From Apophysomyces variabilis (lineage: Eukaryota > Mucoromycota > Mucoromycetes > Mucorales > Mucoraceae): a stretch of 64,000 bases of DNA. A program made the translations under genes and the position numbers. Positions 34,858 through 46,600 of this stretch are shown piece after piece. The DNA lies in assembly GCA_002749535.1 (NCBI GenBank), contig MZZL01000390.1, positions 153,439 through 217,438 on the forward strand, in the 5' to 3' direction. The notes under the pieces were generated by a model. The model was given only the letters and a program-made list of their open reading frames with translations. It did not search any database and had not been told where the DNA came from. The stretch's first letter is position 1. The number at the start of each line of letters is the position of its first letter.

Positions 34858-37800
34858 ATGAATACCAAGGCTGACTTAAAGGCTGCTAGAGAGGCGATTG
34901 GTGGCAAAAAGTTCGCCGATGCTGTCAAAGCATGCAAACGTGTTCTCATGTGGGAGTCCGGGAATTACAACGCGTAAGCGTATAACAGTCCAAAAACAAC
35001 TACCTCGAATTGACGATTTTTACCAGGTGGGTGTTTCTCGGTGTCGCTCATACTGGACTCGAAGAAGATGAAGAAGCGGAAGAAGCATATAAACGCGCAA
35101 TCGAAATCAACTCCACTTCTATGCTAGCATGGCAGGGTTTAATTAGTTTCTACGAGAAACGATCACGATACAACCAACTTCTAGGCACGATCGAACAAAT
35201 CTTACCGCAAATTGTTGAAAGGTAGAGGCACCCAGCTGAAAGTTGATCTGTATATTGACCATGGAGAAGTGGAGACGGCAATAAGCTCGCAGATTATTTG
35301 TGTAAGCTCGTTGATATCTATGAAAACAAGCAGAAAGACGAGACAAAGGTAACAATCCTGTCTGCATTACTTACATGTTATCTGAAATGTTGGAATAGTA
35401 CATTGAAACTTTACGTCTGTTACTACCTGGAAGCCGATATTACGACCTGATCAAAAATTCCAGCAATATCCCTCAGCCTGCTGAAATCTATTCAAAGATT
35501 GTGGAGATCACCGAATCGGAAGAAGCCCAAATGATCGAAAGCCGGATTCAGTCGCGTAGGTTTAGAGTCAATGCAGGTCCTCTTAATCAAGTTAGAGCCG
35601 AAGTCGAGGCTGAGGTTTACGGTCGATCCAACTTGGGTGAGATGTACGAAACGATCCTGGAACTGGGCTCGAACCAACCACTACAAACCAAACTACTCCG
35701 TTTCTACTGGAAGCGTTTACCTGGTGTGTCAGATAAAGGAGAGGTAACTGAAAGGAGCGTTAGGCTAAGGATGCTAAATTTCATCAAGCTTTACGATAAA
35801 ATGGTGAAACTAGCAAATACACTAAGAGAGCAAAACGCCGCTGACCCGCTACCGTATGAAATATTGATTGAAATAGCTAATGTCGAGCGTGTTGGTAAGT
35901 ACACCACCAAAGTTATAGTCTATTAACCGTGAAATAAAGAGCAATACGACTCTCAGTTTCTCGACGAGATATCGAAAAAGTTTCCGGAGACTGGACTAGG
36001 CAAGCTTGTGCGTGGTTTTTGTCTATATCAGCAAGGCGATGTTGATGAGGCATTCGATCTTTTTGCGGTACGAACTAATTGGTACATAGCTTCGGCAAAC
36101 TAATTCGTAAAGACAGGAAGGAATAGATCTTTATCCAGAAAGCGTCTTTAGCTATCTATGTTTAAGTTGGATATACTACGAATCTAAAGAGTTCGAGACT
36201 GGATTAGAATATGCCACAAAAGGCTGCGATCTTGTACGAAAATTACAAAAAGATACCGGAAAGTTATCCGACAGGTACGACAGATATTCGTAACAGCGTT
36301 TACCGACATCCATCGACATAGAGTACTGTCTTCACTAAATCTATGCATGGCACATTGTTACCGAGAATTGGACCCTAAATACTATCCAGATTCAGTAGCT
36401 CTTTACAGAACAGTCCTCGATCGTTCCCCTGAGGAGATTGGAGCTTTAGAGGTATATGTTTCCTTATGTATCACCAAAATCTAACTATTTCGTAGGGCAT
36501 CGGATTGATTTTATCAGCAGACAAGAAGTACGACCAAGCGCTTGTATATTTTGAAAAGGTTTATGCTTTGGATACCTCAAGACACATTGCGTTAGCCGAG
36601 ATTGGATGGATCTATTGCGAAAAGCAAAATTATGAAAAGGCGATCGAATTAATTTCTGACGCTATCGAAAAAGCTGGTGAAGACGTAGCAGAATATCACT
36701 ATCGACTGGGTCGAGTATACTGGGCTATGGGAGGTATGAACGTCTTTCATAAGTGCTTTTCGTTAAACACAGTTATCGTTAGGCGAATACCAGAATAACC
36801 CAGCTTACGCTTTCAGGTGCTTTATGCAAGCCATAAAGACCGATCCGCAATTTGCTGGAGGTTTCACGTTTTTAGGGCACTATTACAGGACTATACAGTA
36901 TGACCACGTTCGAGCCAAAAAATGTTATCAGAAAGCATTCCTCTTAAATCCGATGGATGCTGAGGCAGCACTACCATTAAGCGATTGCTATGTTACCGAC
37001 AACGAACCAGAAGAAGCCATTGCTGTATTCCGCCAAGTAACTGAGCTGTGCCCTAAGGTTGGTTGGGCTTGGAGACGGCTCGGGTACGCAAATATGGTAA
37101 AATAAGGAAGATCAAACTGCATTTAAAGAAGCTACAACTTTTTTTTAGGACGGTAATCTGTATGATGAAGCCATCACTTGTTTCCAAAAGGCTCTTCGCT
37201 GTGATACAAGTGATGTGCGTTGCTGGGAGGGCTTGGCTGAAGCTTACGCTCACGAAGGGCGTTATGTTGCTGCACTTAAAGCGTTCGGACGTGCAATTGA
37301 CCTAGACCCGACTTCGGTTCACGCCAATCGCGAGAAAGCACTGGTGAATAAAAAGATTGGCATGTTAGAGGACGCTATCGCAGGATTTCAGAAGACATTA
37401 TTGCTGGCGGAAGAGCAAGGAGTTAAAAATGATTTGCCTACCATAGCGGGACTCGCTGATACTTATCTCGAAAGAGCGAAGGAAGATTTTCAGCTAGGAT
37501 TTTTTGGCCGTGCTGCAACCGGTTACGGAAAGGCCATTCATACTGCTTTATCGGGATTGGGAAACGATAAGACTCTGTTGGGTCTTTGGAAACTCGTAGG
37601 CGACGCCTGTATCATGTATCAACTGGTTCCAAGTTATGTGCATCTGTGCGATTATGCCTCGTTACAGAAGTTATTATCGTTATTTGACGAGTGTCCCCAT
37701 ACAAAGCTAGGGTTTGAAGAAGATACTTGTTCGCAACTGGTGAAAGAGTTTTTGGAACTAGATGTATCAGAGGAGAGCTTTTATCTGCCTCCTAAGGTGG

Positions 37801-39627
37801 CTCTCAATGTCCTGTACTCGTGCGGAAGTTACATGTATAAACAAGCGTTGGTTCTCTGCAGAAGTAACAGCGTCATCGCACCCGCATACTGGCATGACCT
37901 TGCTCTCGTGTACCATCGTTTGGCTGAAAATAATCCTGCACAGGAAATCTACAACGTAGCAATAAGATGTATCCGTATTGCACTGAAACTGCAGCCAACC
38001 GAATATCTGTATTGGAATGCTCTAGGCGTCATTGCGATGCGGGAAAACCCTAAAGTTAGTCAGTATGCATTGGTCAAGGCCATGGAATACAACAACCGCG
38101 TAATATACCAACAGTCATCAAACGATAATTGTGGATTTAATGCTTTTGAATAGAGCGCTGTCCCTTGGACTAACTACGGTTTTCTCTGCTTATCGCGTAA
38201 AGACTATGAGTTAGCAAATCAAGCGTTTGAAACTGCTCACGCGTTGGATCCTGAATGGATCTCAGCTTGGGTGGGTCAGGCGTATGTTGCATCACTTTGG
38301 GGAACCAATGCGTTGGCACTCTTCCAGCATGCGTTCGAAGCAAGCAACGGCACAGCGGTAAGTTTAGAATGTGATATACACTATGCATTTACCGAGGTTC
38401 TTTTATGGATATAGCTTGAAGCAAGTTACGGTTTTGCGGAGTCGGTGTTCTCTAGGACAAAAGATGGAGCTAGCGTTATATCTCCGGCTTTTGCCCTGCA
38501 AAAACTGACTGAGCAGAAGCTACACAATGCGTTGGCGCTGAATTTATTAGGTCTGACCTTAGAGCGAATCGGCCATTATGAGCGCGCTTCGGAAGCATTT
38601 GCAGGGGCAGTCCTTGCTCTCGAAGCTCAGAATGAGCAAGGGCAGATAACTCTAGAAGAATTTGAAGACAGGCTAACCAAAGTGTATGCAAATCTGGGTC
38701 GTGCTTTGTGCGCAAGCGGTGACTTCCAAGCTGCCATCACCAACTATCATGATGCATTGGCAAAGATAGAAGGATCTGGGCGCATATACTGTCAATTGGG
38801 AGCGGGAATTGCCTATTACTTCGAGGATCAGTTAGAAGAATCTCTCACTATGTTTGAAATGGCATTGAACGAGACACCTTCTGGATCTGATCTGCGTCAA
38901 GATGTGGTTGTTCTACTGAGCAAAGTTTTATGGGCTCTTGGCGGCGAAGAGCAACGCTTGGTTGCCAAAGAAAAATTGAACGAAAGGTAGAGCTAATGAT
39001 ACTAAGGAAATTGCATTACTCATATAGACATAGCATTTCAGAGAATTCAAACTATTTACCAGCCATATTTTCATTATGCGTAATGGGCCTAATAGAGGAT
39101 GACGCAAGTTTAGCAAACGAAGCTCTTCAGCAATTAGCTAAAATCCCTGCAGATGTAGCATGTAATTTTAAAAGGATGTATAATGGCTATATATACTTAT
39201 GAACCTATTATAGATGATTCCGATCAAGATCAGCGCATTGCATGGCTATTCTGGCAAGCATATAAGTTACAGGTACGTGGTATCTCGGACTGTACGACTT
39301 TAACAATGATGGATACAGAACATGCCGGTGAAAGCCATTCGCTCGCTTGCGTCGAGCGTACATCAACATCCTTGGTTAGCATCGCTCTGGGCACGTTTAG
39401 GAAAGGAGTTATGTAAGGATCCTGTAACAGGCGTATCTGTTTCCTCCGCTGCAGTAGCGATAATGGCAGGTGCCAAAGATCCTAGCGATTTAGCTCAAGC
39501 ATATCAACATGCAGCGCAGGCTAACTCGCAAAACCCAGATATAGCTGAGCGCTACGCTCAGAAGTCCATCATGCTAGCGCCCTGGCGAGTGACCGCATGG
39601 CAGAGTTTAGTTATGTTAAAAGAATAA
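34858..39627 (+). CDS. SKI3: Superkiller protein 3 (Ski3/TTC37), TPR scaffold
   Basis: Scaffold of the cytosolic Ski complex that feeds mRNA to the exosome for 3'-5' decay, working with the Ski2 helicase and Ski8. It is a long multi-exon gene. The start at 34858 (MNTKADLKAAREAIGGKKF) gives the typical TPR-like N-terminus, and intron 34974-35026 follows NYNA. Tandem tetratricopeptide repeats run through the protein (for example AWVFLGVAHTGLEEDEEAEE; DAEAALPLSDCYVTDNEPEE). The conserved Ski3 block SAVPWTNYGFLCLS is formed by splicing over the intron ending at 38153. The end reads LAPWRVTAWQSLVMLKE, matching Ski3 C-termini. Several exons are separated by introns of 45-60 nt; not all borders were fixed. 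No disabling change was found. Confidence 0.93.
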
Positions 39628-40173
39628 ATACTTTAGTGCTCAACACTAAATTATAAGTCTTCTCCCAAAACCGACAAAAACGTTTCCATCTACCGTCATG
39701 CCGACCTTATTGGGCGGACCTATACAGTATATCCCAAAAACAATTTCGCAAACTAGGAAAATCAAAGTCGCATTCCAGTGGAATCTTCTATTACTCACCA
39801 ACTGAAATTTATATATGCATTAGGCATTCACTTGGCGGGAAGACGGGTATGGCGTTGTCAGTTTTACGATAGATATGTGAAAATTGGTCAATTCCGACTC
39901 TTATAACACGACAATTAATGTAATTTGTTAGCGTCAAGCCCAGTTTCCAAAATGCGCCAAGCGAATTTGCTACATGCGACTTTAATTTTTGGAAATAAAG
40001 TACACTACTTACAGAAGTAATATAGTAACTTAAATACCGGTCAATAAGTAGTAGTAGCCATAGAATATAAATTGACTATACGTGTCACGTTCTAAAGATC
40101 AATATTCCGCATATCAAGAAGAGCTTGATGGAATGCAAGTCAAATAGTAAAAAAAGACATGAGATGGGGAAAT
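39628..40173. other. Convergent spacer, no gene recognised
   Basis: 3' ends of SKI3 and FAD monooxygenase 2 face each other here. AT-rich, nothing else seen. Confidence 0.5.
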
Positions 40174-41472
40174 TTATTTATCGTCCAATTTAACGCCTGC
40201 TCTTTCGACTAATGCCTTCATTAAATTGACCATCATCTCCGGTGATCGATGAGTATTTTCACACGCTTGATGGGACTCAAATACAGCCTTTGAGCCTCGT
40301 GGAATCATCTCGTCAAGATAAGCGTTCAAAGCATCAGATAGCGACTTTTTGCCTTGATGTACTTCAAGGATTTGTTTGAATAGAAGCATTGAATCCAGGA
40401 TAGCATGGTTTCCTCCTATAAGAGGATATCGAGTTTGAAAGATGTACAAAGGTATTCAGCCACATTTACACAAACCTTCTCCACGGAACATTGTCATTGT
40501 ATGGGCAGCATCACCAACCAACGTTACTCGACCATTGACTGAATTGGACCTTATTTCTTCACTTGGTGAACGCTCGCGTACCTTGAGATCTGTTACGATA
40601 GTGTCGGGCGGGCTATCCATGACGAGCTGGCGTAAGACACCTTCAAAACCTTTGCTCCATTCCTTTGCTTGTTTCAGCAAGTCTTCGTTCGTGTCTTCGA
40701 GCGAAAGCAATCCTTGAGGATCATACCGCGAAAGAGAATACAACATCTGGTAGCGTTCACCATCTTCCGAGATATCGTTTACAGTTACGAACATGGCCAC
40801 TGTTTCATTATTTTCCAAGCGGCCAAAGGCCATAAACTGCGTGGATGAGAAACGTTTGTAGACCTCATAGGTTTCCTTGTCAACCCATCGTAGCATAGCC
40901 AGAACGCGAACTGGGTTCACTGTTGTTGTGCTGGAAAACTTCTCGGGACCGATCAGTTGCTTGGCTACGACCGAGTTCACACCGTCTGCGCCAATCAGAA
41001 TGCTTCCTTCGATCTGTGTTCCATCTTCCATCGTGATCGTTACACCATTTTCATCCGCAGCATAGCATTTGAGCCGTTGGTTCCACTCCACGTCAATCTC
41101 GTTTAGTAGCCATTGCCGAAAGCGTGCGCGGTTGATGCGATAGGTGGTATAATTTGCAAGGCGTAACATGTTTGAATCAACAAGGAGTATGAGTTCCGAG
41201 GTTTGACCATTCACCAGACCAAACTCTGTCTCGTGGTTTCTCGGGTTGACAGAGGCTTTTATCGGTAATGTTTCATAGAGACTTGGATCAATTGATTGCT
41301 TGAGCGGCTCCAGACAGAAATGAAGTGACATAGACCAGCCTTGGCTACGATGATCTGGCCGTTCATCACGTTCAAAGATACGATAGGGAATACCGTGTTG
41401 CTTTAAAGCCTGAGCCAAAGACAGGCCAGACATGCCAGCACCAATAATAAGAACAGGTTTATTGAACGTCAT
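40174..41472 (-). CDS. FAD-dependent monooxygenase, paralogue 2
   Basis: Same family and layout as the gene at 32334-33620. Exons 40476-41472 and 40174-40415 (1239 nt, 412 residues), with a 60-nt intron at 40416-40475 at exactly the homologous place after RGEG. Motifs: GAGMSGLSLAQAL (FAD dinucleotide-binding), LIGADGVNS, LVGDAAHTM. The two proteins share long blocks such as RSQG-SMSLHFCL and TYRINRxRFRxWLL, so they came from a duplication. They diverge at many positions, so it is not recent. The substrate is unknown; related enzymes act on aromatic or secondary-metabolite substrates. A microsatellite of AT/TA lies in its upstream region at 41558-41576. Confidence 0.93.
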
Positions 41473-42075
41473 ATTCAGTATAAGTTTGAGAGAAAGAGCG
41501 ATAAGCAGAAGAGATAGAGAAAGAGATAATGAGGCAGATCAGAGTAAGTGCGAGCAGATATATATATATATATGTATACAAAGGTGTTTTCAGCGGTTGT
41601 CAAGCTGTTCTTCCGAATGAGTCAAAAGTCTTTCCGGAAAATTTTCTAAGTGATCGGGACAAGCATTTTTAATTGTGTCCTTTATTATGAAAGAGGTGGG
41701 TAGCTGTAGCTGTGCCAAGAGGCTGGGCAAGTTAAACTCAATTGTCCGGATTTGAAACAATTCGATTCCGACATGTTGGAATTTTGCAGTGATATGACTC
41801 ATCTCAATGACTTGCCAGTGATCCCCGTGTTTTTGAGCTTGTGTAAGCGCGTTTTAATTATGCATGCAAGCTAAGCTTCCAGTGTTGATTCTCAAATAAA
41901 CAAATCCTTTGATCTCTTTATGCCAGCTGTCGTCATTGAACTACATTTTGGCAATTCATAGAGATGGACCGACAAGCCACACAATCACCATGCAAGTGCA
42001 TTTCACTAGAAATTTCATGATCCGACCTTTTTTTCTCGGTTTACCTCTACTCTTTTTCTCGCACTTCACGAAACC
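41473..42075. promoter_or_regulatory. Divergent promoter region, FAD monooxygenase 2 / adenylosuccinate lyase
   Basis: 603 bp between two divergent start codons. It contains purine-rich runs (GAGAGAAAG-like) at 41489-41526 and an AT dinucleotide run at 41558-41576. No specific sites recognised. Confidence 0.45.
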
Positions 42076-43642
42076 ATGGCCCACGACAAGTATGCCAGCC
42101 CTTTGACCTCGCGATATGCTTCCAAGGAAATGGCCTATAACTTTTCCGAGGATAAGCGATACTCTACCTGGCGTAAACTCTGGTTGAACTTGGCCATAGC
42201 AGAGCAACGACTCGGTCTGACTGACATTACAGACGAGGCCATTGAACAAATGCGCGCCCACATTTATGACATTGACTATGAAGTTGCTGCTGCCGAGGAA
42301 AAGAAGCGTCGCCACGATGTCATGGCTCATGTTCATACGTTTGGTAAAGTTGCTCCCAGTGCAGCTGGTATCATCCATTTGGGTGCTACGTCTTGCTATG
42401 TCACCGGTAAGAGAGAAAAAAAAACATACCACCTTTTCCATTTATTCATGATTTGCCAATGCTTTACTGTATTAGACAATGGTGATCTTATGATTTTGCG
42501 TGATGCCTACGATATCGTGATCAAGAAGTTGGTTCATGTCATCGATATCTTGACCCAGTTTGCTAAGACCTACCGTGCCATGCCCACTTTGGGTTTCACT
42601 CATTTTCAACCTGCTCAGCTGGTGACGGTTGGTAAGCGTGCTACATTGTGGATCCAGGAACTCTTGTGGGATTTGCGTAACTTTGAGCGTGCGCGTAACG
42701 ATCTGAAATTCCGCGGTGTCAAGGGTACCACGGGCACCCAGGCCTCCTTCATGGCCCTGTTCGACGGTGACCATGAAAAGATTGAAAAGCTTGATCAATT
42801 GGTGACTGAACTCTCCGGCTTCACTGATGCCTACCCCGTCTGCGGTCAGACTTATTCTCGCAAGATCGATATTGATGTGCTGCACCCTCTGTCTGGTTTT
42901 GGTGCTACTGCTCACAAGATTGCCACCGATATCCGTCTTTTAGCCAACTTGAAGGAAATCGAGGAGCCCTTCGAGAAAGATCAGATTGGAAGCTCTGCCA
43001 TGGCCTACAAGCGCAATCCCATGCGCTGTGAACGCGTTTGTTCTCTTTCGCGTCATCTTATGGTTCTTGTCAACGATGCTTTGCAGACCAGTGCTGTCCA
43101 ATGGTTCGAACGTACTTTGGATGACAGTGCTATCCGCCGTATTTCTCTTCCAGAAGCCTTCCTTACTGCCGATATCTTGCTAAGCACCATGCAAAACATC
43201 TTTGAAGGAATGGTTGTCTACCCCAAGGTCATCGCGCGCCGTATCAGTCAAGAACTTCCCTTCATGGCTACTGAAAATATCATTATGGCAATGGTGAAGA
43301 AGGGTGGTGATCGCCAGGAATGTCACGAAGAAATTCGTGTCCTATCTCACCAGGCTGGTCACGTCGTCAAGATGGAGGGTGGTGAAAACGATTTGATCGA
43401 ACGTATAAAGAAGACAGAATATTTCAGGCCTATCTGGGACGAGGTAAGAAAACAGATTGCACATTTTATTCTTGTCACGTATCTCACATTTTTTGCAGCT
43501 TCCTACCTTGTTGGACCCCTCCACTTTCATTGGTCGTGCACCGGAACAAGTCGACTCATTTATCACTAAGCATGTTGAACCAGCATTGGCACCTTATGCT
43601 GATGTGTTGAAGGAGAGAACCAAGGTTGAACTCTCTGTTTAG
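42076..43642 (+). CDS. ADE13: Adenylosuccinate lyase
   Basis: Catalyses two fumarate-releasing steps of purine synthesis: SAICAR to AICAR and adenylosuccinate to AMP. Exons 42076-42406, 42476-43443 and 43499-43642; 1443 nt, 480 residues, the usual fungal length. It has the fumarase/aspartase-superfamily signature around [14 protein letters not shown] (mobile loop with the catalytic Ser). A catalytic His lies in [10 protein letters not shown], and [16 protein letters not shown] and [15 protein letters not shown] are also family blocks. The first intron (69 nt) is a multiple of three without a stop, so retention would insert 23 residues just before the block LMILRDAYD. Cytosolic homotetramer in other fungi. 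The gene lies tail-to-tail with Sec16, about 48 bp apart. Confidence 0.97.
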
Positions 43643-43690
43643 ATAGTAGATTCAATTTATTAAGATTTTGCATAAAAAAACATCCCTGAT

Positions 43691-46600
43691 CTAGCTAGGG
43701 TTTTGGTTAAATACATCTACATAGCGCGATCGCATGGGCTTTCGGCCACTGGCACCAGCTCTCTTAACACCACTGGGAGGCGGTGGCGGTGTGTTGAACG
43801 CGGGTGGAGGAGCGCTGGGTGGTGAAGTGATCGGATTAGGTGCAGAGTTGACACGTTCAGGGGCGGAGGATGGTGGGCCTGTTGTTGGCGGGGCTGACGC
43901 TAAACCAGCCGGCTTCGGTGCAGCTGCTGCTTTTGGTGGAGGTGGAAGGGGTGCAGGAGCTGGCGTGGAGGCAGCCTAAGTCACGGACAAAGATTTAACA
44001 CATGTATCCTTATGTTGACACAGGAGCACAAATCTTACATTTTTGTTTACCCAGCGTTTTTCCTTTTCGTCATAGTAAAACGCATTTTCCTCACCAAGGT
44101 TGGCTTTGATTGCTTTCTTTTCATCCTTATTCACAGGTGTACTTGTCCGTGTGAACAACGAAAAGATACCCCAACCTTTGGCTGGTACAATGTTCATATT
44201 AGTAGCCCTAATAACGCATTCCTGAAAATACCTTGAGTCTCTGTCTTTGTTTCTTCTTTGACTGCTGGTTCATCTGTTTGTGCCATTCGCGTACTGTCTT
44301 CTGGTGTGTCAGTCGACGGTGGCTTCGATTTATTTAAAGCTGAGTTGCCAAATCCTAGGTCATCATCATCATTCCAAGACGCTGCTGCCGGATTTCTAGT
44401 ATTATCGGGTTTATAATTTTGAGGTTGTTGCGGTACAGATGCCGTTTGGGATGGCATAGGTGTCGGTACTGGAGTTGACTGATTATCTTTTTCTACTCCT
44501 CCCCACCAGTTAGCATTGCCATTACCGTACGCGGGCTGTACAGTAGTTGATCCATGTTGAAACGGCGAATGTGTACCCCTAGGCATAGCCTGACCATAAC
44601 CATAACCGTAGCCATATGCATGTCCATATCCAACTTGCTGTGCATCCATGCCTACACCATCGGCAGCATGCTCGTAGCTCGAGGTAGTCATGTGAGAAGC
44701 AGCGTAGGGTGAAGCAGATCTCACGCCGTAGGTATCGTTCGTTAATGGTGTACCTGCCCGCCGTCTATTCTCCTCAACACTTTCTACTGCTGATGACACG
44801 CTTCGTGCCATGATTTCCATAGATTGTCTCGATTGCGGCTCTTCGGCTATAGTATCATCACCACTGACAAACTTGTTGAACTTTCCTTCTAACGAACCCC
44901 ACAATGAATCCAACGATCCTTTAGAAAATTTCGTCTTGATCCAAGATCCAGCATCGGTTCTAGGTCGTAAGCTTGATAAATATGGATTTCCCGTGGTCGC
45001 TTTATAGTTACCCATGGCCGCTTGCATTTCCACATAATTCGGCGAATTCCTTAAGTCTTTCGAGAAGATGACGATGCAAGTAAGGACTCGGTTTTGTATA
45101 CGCCTTGATTGCATCGGCAATAGACTCGCAATATCGCTGCGCTTCTGGTAAAAGACCAAGATCAGCGAGCCACCAAGCATGTACTAGCTTATAGCCTTGC
45201 AAAAACGGCAGTGGCGTAGCGCTCGAATGCTTAATGGAGGAAGCAAACTCAAATAACTCAGTGAGATACAGGGTATCCAAATCCAAGAAGTTGTCACTCC
45301 CAACGAACGTCAGGCGGGCATGAGGGGTATCAGCCCCGGAATGTAGAGATGACTGTGGAGAGAGAATATAACTTCAATGTACATTAGTTTCGTCCATCGG
45401 CATATAGCATTACCATATATGGGCAGCTTCGATCCACCCATTGCTTTTGAGAATATCACCTAGCGCAGTGATAGCCTCCGTATCTCTAGAAGTTCGGTTT
45501 GCCAATATCAGGGTTAGCGTTTCTCGCCATTTAGACAGTTGGGTTTCATCCGCCTGCGGAGAAGAAAGTACGTTTCCGTAAGGTACACCAGGGCGCGGTT
45601 TGGACGTTTTCAGGAATTCATTCACTATTCAATGTCAGCTTCAAGATTGTTATGCCGATCCTTTTTCCTTACTTGCAGCAGCGCCAGAACCGGAGAATAA
45701 AGAATAAAGTACTCTTAAAGATTGATCATCTCCTGTTGCACTATGATATACGCGATTTCGCTTATCTTCGTCCGTGGCACAAAGCTCACGTTCAATGAAC
45801 CCATTGATCACTTTTTTCCAGAGATCTTTGTTCACACAGCTGCTTATGATCAAAGCATGTGCCCACATATCTTCTTGCATGGCATACTGAACCGCCGCTT
45901 CCCGTTCCCCAGCCAAGAGATGCTTTTGTACTTTAGCGAGGACAATCTTCGATCTATCCGTCTCGAAGCTATCATCAGTCGATTCTTGACTATAAGCAGG
46001 AACGCTGAATTTGCCCTCCTCTTCTGCTACTGCTGGTGGCTGTAATAATGCACGAATAGCGTTGTCCATTTTATCCCTAGGCAATAATTAAGTCCTGAAG
46101 AAGCAGTTTCATCATATTTACCCATCACCAATGGTGCCTTCTTTTTGTATAAGAGTGTAAACAACTTCCCATAGCAAGATTTTGGCCTGCGTACGGTCGT
46201 AATATGATGAACCTTCATGTAAAGATGACTTGAACTCCGTAATTCTCTTTTCCATGTATGCTAATACATCTTTCTTTTTGCTTTTTACACCAGCCTTGCT
46301 ATCCATTAACACTGGGCCCACAAATTGTGACAGATTCGAAACGTTACTGCTCTGCTCACCAAGTACACTTCGCAGAGACTTGATTTGAATAACACTGGGC
46401 ATGGTTTTCGTGATTGGCGCACCACTGCTGGCAGTGAAACGCTGAACTGTTTGCGGGTACATAAGACAAATCTTGCCACCAAATCCAAATGTTACCAATG
46501 GACATCCTTTGGATCGATTCAGTGGGTCTGGTGGAAGTTCTTGCTGTACTTGAGCAATTTCTTCGGTATAGCTTCCTGTGGTTTCCAAAGGTTCTATTGT

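Noticed and set aside
44960..45080. Frameshift in SEC16
   Set aside because: A 52-nt intron (GTAACT to CCTAG, 44960-45011) restores the frame, so no lesion is needed.
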